Shown here in pieces: positions 56,351-64,000 of a stretch of DNA of 64,000 bases. The first letter of the stretch is position 1; each line of letters opens with the position of its first letter. Source of the DNA: Salvator merianae (Eukaryota > Chordata > Lepidosauria > Squamata > Teiidae); contig QVOM02000116.1 of NCBI GenBank assembly GCA_003586115.2, positions 47,469,692-47,533,691 of the forward strand, written 5' to 3'. Position numbers and translations under genes: made by a program. A model generated the notes under the pieces. The model ran no database searches and was not told where the DNA came from. It worked only from the letters and a program-made list of their open reading frames with translations.

Positions 56351-58515
56351 GGACATGGTTTGGGTAAAACTCAAGGAACTTGTGAAAACGTGAGTTTCAG
56401 ACCCATTTTATCTTGCAAATTGCAAGGGGAGGTAAGCTTGTGGTAATAGTAAGTATTGGAAAATAAAACGGAATCTCCTACATTCAGGTTCTCAGTACTG
56501 AATGAAGCACCAGAAGTTTCTCAAAAAGGAGATCAAGAGCAGACATCTTTGAAAGCTTGATGGGTTCCACAGACATCAAATAATGGTGCTAGTGCTTCCA
56601 ACTCTTGACCTTCAAGAATCAAGTTGTGGCCTACAACTGAAGCCTTGACCCCATGGATGGGGTGGAAAGTAGCTGGGGGCAAGTGCCCCACTGAAGCGCC
56701 CTCCCCCCACATTGCTCAGTGCTTCATATTATCCATATCCAGAAACATGGGCACCTGGCGAAGCAGGACAAGATCGCTTTTCCAAAGAGTGTGATTCCGT
56801 ACTCTTGCCTCTGCGTACCCTGATCAATAGGCGTGTCGTGTCCCCAAACATGGAGACACAATGCCTGAAACCGCTTCCTAGACAAGTGTGTGAAGCCACA
56901 GACTGAAATCTTGCTTTCAGAATAATGTCTGGAAGGCAAAATATGTATCTGACGGCAAGTACGGTATTGAGCTTTTATTGTCACTGTTTATTTCTTTATT
57001 TTTTTCACTTGCAGCATGACAGCAGGTCTCATATGCCATGAATTCATAACATTTTTGGTGGCTGTATGACATTTCAGAAACTGGCTTTATTTGTGTTGCA
57101 CGTGGGTGAGTTTTTGCTCATGCTCTTGCTATGTCTCTGTGAGAAATGCCAGCAAAACTGACACAGGGGTGACAGAAAGTATTTGTACGGCAGAATTTGT
57201 AGTTCAGAAATGGCAGGTCTGACCAAGGAAGTTAAATATGAGAGACCCTCATGTAATTCCTTCTGCTGGATCTCAACGATTACCTCTTGCAATGTTAAGA
57301 AGCCTTAGACAAGATCCTTTTAAAGCAACAGTTGAACCTCAGATGTGTAAAAATAGATTTTGCTCCATAGCACTCTGCGGAGAAATGGTACAGCTATGTA
57401 GAGCTTGGATCATGTCCTTATTTTTTTGTTGTTAAAATTTGTTTAAAATATGTATATGCTTCACTTCTTCATCGTCATCCTCCCAGGTGACTTCTCTTTT
57501 GCATACATGTAAAAGTAAACAAACACGTTCCCATCATAACAGAGTACAAATAAAATTGGAATCAGAGACAGGCTATAGTTACCATTGAGCAAAGCTGGCT
57601 TTTTCCTGCAGACCAAGAAGCAAATGGAGAATGCTTATCCAATTACAATGAATAATTGTATTATGTGGAAGTTTTTGGTCTCTGTACCATACAAAGGGGA
57701 GCATTTTGCTTTTTCTGCTGAAGGTCCATTACACCCTAACTGTGCCCTAGATTCCACTATGTTGAAACAAAAACCATTGATGGAAGCACAACAAAAATTA
57801 ATCAAAGTCAGATCAATGACATTTGCTTGGGTAAAGCAAGCACTGAAAGGGAATTAAGTGTACCATCAACCATTTTTACAAATCACCACATTTCACCCCG
57901 CTTGGGGTCTGATGATTCCTCATAACAGGGGCTCATGGAAGGGCAGTTTCAGTATGAAAACTCAAGGCCTCCCAAGACCACCATTCTGGGGTTCTCAAGC
58001 CCTACACCAGGACTTCCACCAGGTCGTTCTGAGGCACAGCTGGGTAGCAGGTCGGACAATACACCAACAGTACACCAACAGCATCCCCAGTCTGTCTTCG
58101 TCCAATGACAGCTGAAGACCCCCACAGCCTGAGTCATTTCAGAGGAATTTTAGTGAGGAATTTTAGTGAGCAATACGGTATTTCTTGAAAACCATGGCAA
58201 CTTCCCTGAGCAGCTCCCCAGCCTTACCTACTGGCTTCCGAACACACCCCATAACTGGGAAGCTGAGAAGCAGCCGGACTTGTTTAGTGGTGGCTGCCTG
58301 TCCTGATTCATGTCTGTGAAACGCACCATTGGCCTAATGTCAGACGGTGTGGGAGGATAGCTTGGAAGAAGGACTCTAACAATGATGACAGCATTCTGAT
58401 ACATCCGGGCAGAAGAAAGGATTGGAAAAATACCTACCTTGCATAAAGAGGGCCCCTATTTCAAATTCTGATGATCTCTCAGTGTAGGGTATAGGAAAAA
58501 CACAGACCAGAATAT
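56351..58515. other. Intergenic sequence, no gene seen
   Basis: About 2.2 kb of apparently unique sequence. Frames of up to 90 codons (for example 57585-57857, MSKAGFFLQTKKQMENAYPI) have no motifs. A (TTTG)n run starts at 58516. Confidence 0.45.
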
Positions 58516-59380
58516 TGTTTGTTTGTTTGTTTGTTTGCATTTCTATCCCAGCCTATATCCTGAGCTCCCAGAGCAGGTTTTAATAAAACCAATATAAAAA
58601 CACAGTTAAAAATGAATTCACTAAAACAACAAATAACAAGGCCTGAAGGGGGAAGAGAAGCTGTTTCTGCAGCCAAAGGTTAGAGGAAAGAGAAACATTC
58701 ACTAAACATAAGTGGATTCCTGCTGGATCGGGCCATGGCCCATTTCATCCAGCATCCTGTCTCACACATGGCCCACCAACTGCTTCTGGGTATCTCAAGC
58801 AGAAGACAAGGCACAATCTTCATCTGCTCTCAACTCCCTGCAAATGGCCTTTAGAGGCATCCGGTCTGTCTCTTCACCCTGGAGGCAGTACCTAGGCATC
58901 CATTCTAGCAGCCATTGATATGTTTGTCCTCCATGAATTTGCCCTATAATAACATATGCGGACCCCTGCTGGATCCTGTCTCACACCGTGGCCCACCAAT
59001 TGCTTCTGGGCATTCTCAAGCAGAATATAAAGGCAAAATCTTCACTTGTTCCTGACTTCCTGCAAATGGCCTAAATATATAAAATGAAGGTACCTTGACA
59101 CACCTCAGAGGGGAAGATATTCTGTAATCTGGGGACTATCACAGAGAATGTATCCCTAACCCTTTAATTCCTGAGGGTTATGGCAAAGAAACCCAAATTC
59201 GAAGCGGGATCAGCACCATCTGCAAAATGACACTGGTCCTGACCAGCCCACACCACGTCCTTGACACTCACACAAGCTTCATGTGCATTTTACATTCTGT
59301 TTTTATTGTTGCAACCTGCCTAGAGATCTTCAGGTATGGGCAGGATAGAAATGCAAATAATAAATAAATAAATAAATTCA
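58516..59380. mobile_element. LINE-like repeat with inverted ends, split by another repeat
   Basis: TGCATTTCTATCCCAGCC at 58536-58553 is mirrored by the inverse at 59338-59355 (GGGCAGGATAGAAATGCA). Outside are (TTTG)n on the left and (AAAT)n on the right, so each end looks like an L2-like 3' tail pointing outward. The interior follows the 51595-51910 repeat up to about 58690 and resumes at about 59090; the tandem LINE ends at 58700-59078 lie between and look nested. Confidence 0.5.
58700..59078 (-). pseudogene. Tandem pair of LINE 3' ends, minus strand
   Basis: Copy one, about 58707-58945, ends in TCCTCCATGAATTTGCCCTA. Copy two, about 58946-59072, restarts with CATATGCGGACCCCTGCTGG. Order and junction equal those at 32080-32500. 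This supports a dimeric unit that was present before it spread. No coding sequence. Confidence 0.6.
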
Positions 59381-59438
59381 GTTTGCTGTAAAAAAAATAC
59401 CAGACATTGTATTTTCCTGCAACCATCTTGGTTTTCTA

Positions 59439-59925
59439 ACCAAGGATGCTTGCTAGTCAAGAATACTTGCTAGGCAAGTGCATGTGCACCTTGCAGAGGC
59501 CCAAACAGCTGGGAGCAGGCTACATCTGCTTCCAATCACTAATGCCTGCGGAGCACTAATTAGTTCTCCACAACAGTACAAGGAGGTGATAGTCACCTCC
59601 TGGTAAGGTGCATTCACACCTACCTGGTAGTGAAATGTCCAGGCCGGTGTGATGCAATGATCACACAGGTGCGATGGGGCCACACGATGCCCCGATTGGG
59701 TCTGCACCCAATCCTCACCATTGCAGCAGCCAGGAAGCGTCCAGCCACTGCCATGGTGAGGATCAGGCAAGGCTACCAGCATTCACACCACAGTATGAAT
59801 GCCGGTAGCTGGCTTCTGGTGTGTTTTCCTGCCACGCCATGTGGACAGTGTCCGCACTGCATGGTCTGTTTCACGGTAGAATGGGATAATTATCCCATTC
59901 TAACATGGAAAGGTTGAAGAGGCCC
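59439..59925. mobile_element. GC3-type TIR element, right end and palindrome intact
   Basis: The right end GGTTGAAGAGGCCC follows a perfect 24-nt palindrome at 59878-59901 (AGAATGGGATAA and its inverse). A short hairpin AGGAGGTGA/TCACCTCCT with TAG loop lies at 59581-59601. The interior shares GCAGCAGCCAGGAAGCGTCC and the CACTGCCATGGT region with 39574-39983. TCT follows the right end and also precedes a proposed left end at 59439, where the terminal repeat itself is eroded. Confidence 0.7.
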
Positions 59926-59928
59926 TCT

Positions 59929-60275
59929 GTGATCTGCCAACGGCAACCTTTCAAAGTCACAAGAGGTCTGTTCCTGCTGAGAAGCATGGACATCTGCAAT
60001 GCAGTACGATTCACAGTCACAGAGCTGTTGCCTGGCCTCTCACATCCCGGCATGCGAGTTTACAAAGGGCAGCTTTTCGCAAAGCTGTGACACCACCACT
60101 CCTACAGGTTATATGAATTGCCCTGTTACAAAGGAAGTGTTTTGAAACATTCTGTGGCATTTTTGTTGCTTCTCTTGAACGTTGCCGAAGTGGGAGAATG
60201 CTGCTGAGTAATGGGTCAAAAATGATGATGTGTTGGTTGCAAAATAATGAAACAAATACATCTATAGGGATATTT
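59929..60275. other. Intergenic sequence, no gene seen
   Basis: Short spacer between repeats. Nothing recognised. Confidence 0.5.
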
Positions 60276-60392
60276 AAAAAAAAAAAAAAAAAAACTTATT
60301 CGAGAGACTGAGTGGGAATAACTCAGCGGTACAAAAATCGCTCGGAATGCAGAAGGCTACAGGTTCAATCCAGAGAATTGCCCCAGATGGTA
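60276..60392 (+). mobile_element. A tract followed by a tRNA-like SINE head
   Basis: An A tract of about 19 bases is followed at 60311-60392 by a tRNA-like head, with box A-like ATAACTCAGCGGTACAAA and box B-like AGGTTCAATCC. The tail is absent or unrecognised, so this is a truncated SINE or an old tRNA pseudogene. Confidence 0.55.
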
Positions 60393-60612
60393 ACCACAAA
60401 CTAGTTTTGTTTCTCTCAAAAAAATCAACATGTTATCTCAAATCTATCCCAACTCACCATCAGACAATCCAGCAGTCTTCCTATTACATGACTTCTCTTC
60501 ACTAAACCTGTCTTCTGGTGACAAGTAGGTACTACGTTATCTGGTGCGTGCTGCTCAGTTACAGATAGCCAAATATTGGAAACTTGCAGGTAAAATTATC
60601 ACGAAAGACAGC

Positions 60613-61091
60613 GGGCTTGTTCACACTTAGCGAGTGGAATGTTCCAGTCACTCTCTGGAATGGAGCATTCCCATCTGCAAACAGCTCCAGCTGGTTAGAA
60701 ACTCACCGAAGCTTGCCTGAAGTTCACCAGTGTGGTCAAGAAAATTGTAATCTCCAAGCAGACTAGTGCGATCAGGTGAGGATTGGGAGTGGCGCATTCG
60801 CGCCACTTCCTGGTTTGGAATAGTGACGGGATGGGGACTGCATGGCCATGCAGGTGCTGCCTGACATTCAAACCCAGCTCTCGCTAGGTTTGGACTTTGG
60901 GATCCAGACCCTGGCAACCGTTCTGGACACAGCTAGCAAACTAGTGTACTCCCATTCGTAATTCCCCAACTGGTCGGCTTGAGGATCGTTCCAGCACTGA
61001 CAGGTGCGAACACTCCTCACCATACCCAATCCTGGCTGGCCCCAAACCAGGCTAGTTAGGACGCTCTACTGTCATAAGTGCAAACAGGCCC
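60613..61091. mobile_element. GC3-type TIR element
   Basis: The ends GGGCTTGTTCACACTTA and TAAGTGCAAACAGGCCC are inverted repeats. The interior parallels 19188-19704 (CTCACCGAAGCTTGCCTGAA, a TAGTGCGATCAGGTG word and ATACCCAATCCTGGC), so both are one subfamily. The flanks AGC and ACG match poorly; the duplication has decayed or one boundary is off by a base. Confidence 0.75.
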
Positions 61092-62046
61092 ACGGTTTCT
61101 AACGATATGGGATAATTTAATGTATGATATTATTCTAATGTATGATATTATTAATTATTAATTTAAAAAGTGTTAGGAGAAGCGCATGGTACTACAATAC
61201 TAAAATTTTGGGCACCAGTTCTGGATGTGCTGCCTCAATTGACGCAGACTGATTTCCCGGATATAAAGTTCCTTGGTATGTGGGTCGAATAAAATGAAAA
61301 AAAAAGCAATGTATTTATTATTTTTATCTCCTTAGTGTGTCATATCTAGACTTGTAACAGGATAATTGCTTATGGTAGCAGGTTGCATGGGGAGGAGACG
61401 GAATTCTTTGTACAATTTAAAGGTGAATAATATAGACATATATCTTGAGGTATGTATCACAATTTAAATGAAAATTAAAAGAAAAAAAAACTCTATGGAT
61501 GTGTCCATGAAGTCACCAAGAGTTGATCCTAACTCAATGGTACCAAGCAACAAAAAAACATTTAGAGTTAGCGTGCATCTAGATGGCAAAAGGAAATTAC
61601 AGGGTTTTCTTTCGATCCTGCAAACACCTCTCGTCACCCCTGCCAGACAGCAGGAGGCAATCCCAGGACAATCCTGACTCTTACCTCGTCTGCCAGCTCT
61701 TTGTGCTGTCATTTCTCTTTCAAAATACCAAGATGTTAGCAAGTGCCCATCCCTTTCCCTTCGTTTTTTTCCCAAGCGTGCTAACATCCAGGTATTTTGC
61801 AAGAGCAATGTTAACATGAAGAGCTGGCAGATGGAGGTACGGATTCATTATTACAGAATGTCCGGCATAGTTACTGGAATTTTTGTAATGCTAATATACC
61901 AGATTTTCAATCAACTCACCTGGGAAGGTATTGGGATTGCCACGGGTTTTTATTCGTGTCTGGAGTCACCTTTAGCAAAATCAAACAAAATATTATTTAT
62001 GTGTTACTTACTTTCAGTTTTTACTGTGTTCAAGGCAGAGGATAAA
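61092..62046. other. Intergenic sequence with a 21-bp inverted repeat
   Basis: Arms CAAAATACCAAGATGTTAGC+A (61721-61741) and its near-inverse (61779-61799) pair at 19 of 21 positions around a 37-nt loop. No TSD or terminal motif. Frames of 69-117 codons have no known motif. Confidence 0.45.
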
Positions 62047-62048
62047 TA

Positions 62049-62541
62049 CAGTCATGCCTTGGAAATCATCGTTAATTGGTTCCAGGGGGCGTGATGAGTC
62101 CCAAAAATGATGAGTACCGAACAAATTTTTCCCAAAAGGAATAATGTAAATAAATTTAATGTGTTCCCAAACCAAAGACAATTCACATTTTTAGGCAATA
62201 TGTAAAAAGATAGGGTTGTATCTCATTTCTTTACATGAGAAATAAACCTAAAAATAAATGAATCCCTGTACAGTACTTAGATTAAATATACAAAATGACC
62301 ACAGAAGCCACGATAAAACCACAAGGAGATGTAGAAAGGCCAAGAGCTACTGTGTGACTAACGCATGACCCTTTGTTTCAACTGGAAAAAGTAGTGAGTC
62401 AGGCAACCTGCACCGACAGGTTCGAGCTTGCACATTGAGTGCCAAGCAAACGATGAGTACCAAGACAAAATTTTTATGTCAAAATGCCTTAAGTACTAAA
62501 TTCAATGAGTTTCAAGGCAGTTGAGTACCAAGGTACCACTG
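62049..62541. mobile_element. Tc1/mariner (Tigger-like) non-autonomous element, TSD TA
   Basis: The ends CAGTCATGCCTTGG and CCAAGGTACCACTG are inverted repeats (12 of 14) and TA flanks both sides (62047-62048, 62542-62543), as required for Tc1/mariner. The start with TTGGTTCCAGGGGG nearby resembles Tigger-type ends. It is 493 bp long without a transposase frame. Repeated GATGAGTACC and GAGTACCAAG words occur near both ends. Confidence 0.75.
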
Positions 62542-62655
62542 TACCTACATAACTCTGTTTAAGACTACTCTAGGATTGTTAATTGCTTTATTATTGAGGA
62601 GCAATTTAATCTTTAGCCTGTGGCCCACAGGCCCGTTATGCTTGGGTTCTATTCC

Positions 62656-62740
62656 TGAGGCCCAGAGGCCCCACGAACAGCCATGGCGCGCTTTGCACAG
62701 GGTGCGAACACCCAAGATTAAAGCCGGCGGCGGCTGCTGG
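62656..62740 (+). repeat. Short repeat module shared with 25.1 kb
   Basis: GAGGCCC, GCCATGGCGCGCTTTGCACA, GGTGCGAACACCC and GCCGGCGGCGGCTG match 25074-25160 in order and orientation. CpG-rich. Identity unknown. Confidence 0.55.
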
Positions 62741-62784
62741 CCATGGATATGTATGGCAATCTCAGTATAGTGCCTCAGTATGAG

Positions 62785-63126
62785 GAGGCACGGTGGCACA
62801 GGTGGCTAAGGCACTGATCTTTCAATAGGAGGATCGGAGTTCGAGGTCCTTGTCTGCCGTGTAGAGGGGATGAGCGCCCTCTACTGGCCTCTAGGTCCAG
62901 TCAACCTAGCTGTTCGAAAGCAAGTAATTGCAAGTAGATGAATAGGGAGCATCACTTTGTGTGATGCGGAAGATAGATAGATGTAAGCCTTCGGGTGAAA
63001 AATAACCTTGTAAGCCGCTTTGAGTCAGCTTCGGCTGAGAAAAGTGTGGTATAAAAACCAAGTTCTTCTTCTTCTTCTCCTTCTTCTTCTTCTTCTTCTT
63101 CTTCTTCTTCTTCTTCTTCTTCTTCT
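62785..63126 (+). mobile_element. tRNA-derived SINE with long TTC tail
   Basis: Full-length partner of 1765-2084. Box A TGGCACAGGTGG and box B GAGTTCGAGGTCC are better preserved here. The 3' stem (GCCGCTTTGAG, GGCTGAGAAAAG) is followed by about 64 bp of TTC/TCC repeats (63063-63126). On the minus strand the tail gives a glutamate run in an 80-codon frame, which is not a gene. Confidence 0.85.
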
Positions 63127-64000
63127 ATAGCTCTGGGAAAATCACAGTTTTTAAACCATGTCTGGAGGTATCTTTTGTTTCTGATGCAATACACAACTGC
63201 AGGAAATACAGTAAAAAGAAAGGGAGAAAAAGGAGCTCAGGTGCAAACATCAAAAAGGGAGGAAGAAAATGTCTTCAGCTCTCCCATTCCCAACACAGGA
63301 GATGTTGTTAAACACCAAGAGGATTTAGCCGGTGTACATCTTCATTTTTATCTCTGTTTCTGTGGAGGACACAGATCATCTTCAAGGGAATATGCTCGCT
63401 CTTAGCTCTGTTTGAGTGGCCAAATCTCCTGGCTATTTGCACTTCAAGCTGTTCTAACAGACAACATGCTTTATCAGTCAACATTTACTTGGCAAAAAGG
63501 GAGTCCTTTTCTTCACTCTCCTTTTGGCTTTCTGTGACTTTGTTGGGGGGGGGGGGAGTGGAGGAAGAGTGTAGGGTGGGAAGTTGACCTTATGTAGACC
63601 CTTGAGACAAAACCAGAGGCCTCAGCCAGCAAAGAATAAGCAAACATCGACCCACAGTTACCATATAGAGAGTACAACCTGCAAAAATGTCAGAAATCCC
63701 TCCAATAGGAAGTTGCATAGTAACTGGACAGAGATCTGGTTTTCCTTTGCAATTTAAGTGCATGTCAATAGCTGTATACAGCCACAAAATATTGTCTTCC
63801 CTTGGTTTGCTGAGGTGAAGAGCAAAGGAATGTTTTGTTTTGTTTTAAGCGCAGGAAAATACAGGCTAATTCTGAAGCCTTCCTACTGCCTTTGTGTTTC
63901 AGTTTGTAGTTACAGTCAAATGCAAACTTTTTCAGCAAGGCTCTGCTGCTATGCTGTTGACTTATGGCTGCAGCACCTCCAGCAATTGCTAAGTGAGAAC
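63127..64000. other. Intergenic sequence, no gene seen
   Basis: A G tract lies at 63544-63556. No coding motif or nameable repeat. Confidence 0.5.

Noticed and set aside
62952..63194. Glutamate-rich protein on the minus strand
   Set aside because: It is the complement of the TTC tail of a SINE.

Overview
The window reads as vertebrate intergenic or intronic DNA, most likely from a squamate reptile (lizard or gecko-like). The evidence is the repeat fauna: CR1, L2 and L1 LINEs, Penelope-like elements, tRNA-derived SINEs with TTC-rich tails, hAT, Tc1/mariner and GGGCC-ended terminal-inverted-repeat (TIR) elements, all in AT-rich unique sequence. The species call is an inference from repeat style. 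I see no convincing host protein-coding gene, rRNA, functional tRNA or CRISPR array. The longest open frames (up to 173 codons) fall in transposons, simple repeats or unstructured sequence.

Layout. 1-5.5 kb: two SINE families, a CR1 3' end, an L2 remnant, a Penelope-like copy and a set of hairpins. 7-16.6 kb: two intact hAT-type short elements with 8-bp target-site duplications (TSDs), a CpG-rich TIR element (12.75-13.4 kb), a large foldback and a dimeric tRNA SINE with a perfect 14-bp TSD. 18.6-25.6 kb: more TIR elements and hAT fragments. 26.3-31.3 kb: a Penelope-like remnant with a reverse-transcriptase motif, a 4 x 16-bp minisatellite, a CR1 3' end split by a 180-bp foldback element, an L1 insertion with an 18-bp TSD inside another DNA element, and a Penelope-type inverted dimer with a 13-bp TSD. 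32-35 kb: tandem LINE 3' ends and a long inactive CR1 on the minus strand. 36 kb: a two-phase pentanucleotide array. 36.8-43.2 kb: a dense run of TIR elements. 43-58 kb: mostly unique DNA with scattered insertions. 58.5-63.1 kb: nested LINE-like repeats, more TIR elements, a mariner/Tigger-like element and a second SINE copy.

The most interesting signal is a group of non-autonomous DNA elements here called GC3. They have termini close to GGGCCTGTTCGCACTT or GGCCCTTTCTGCACTT, 3-bp TSDs (eight exact cases, plus one that needs a one-base end adjustment) and internal perfect palindromes, two of which covary between copies. One copy sits cleanly inside a CR1 and so proves the 3-bp duplication. The second signal is a hammerhead-ribozyme-like fold conserved in four copies of a Penelope-type repeat that also moves as an inverted dimer. 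The elements do not act together as a pathway; they record successive waves of transposition, several of them nested.
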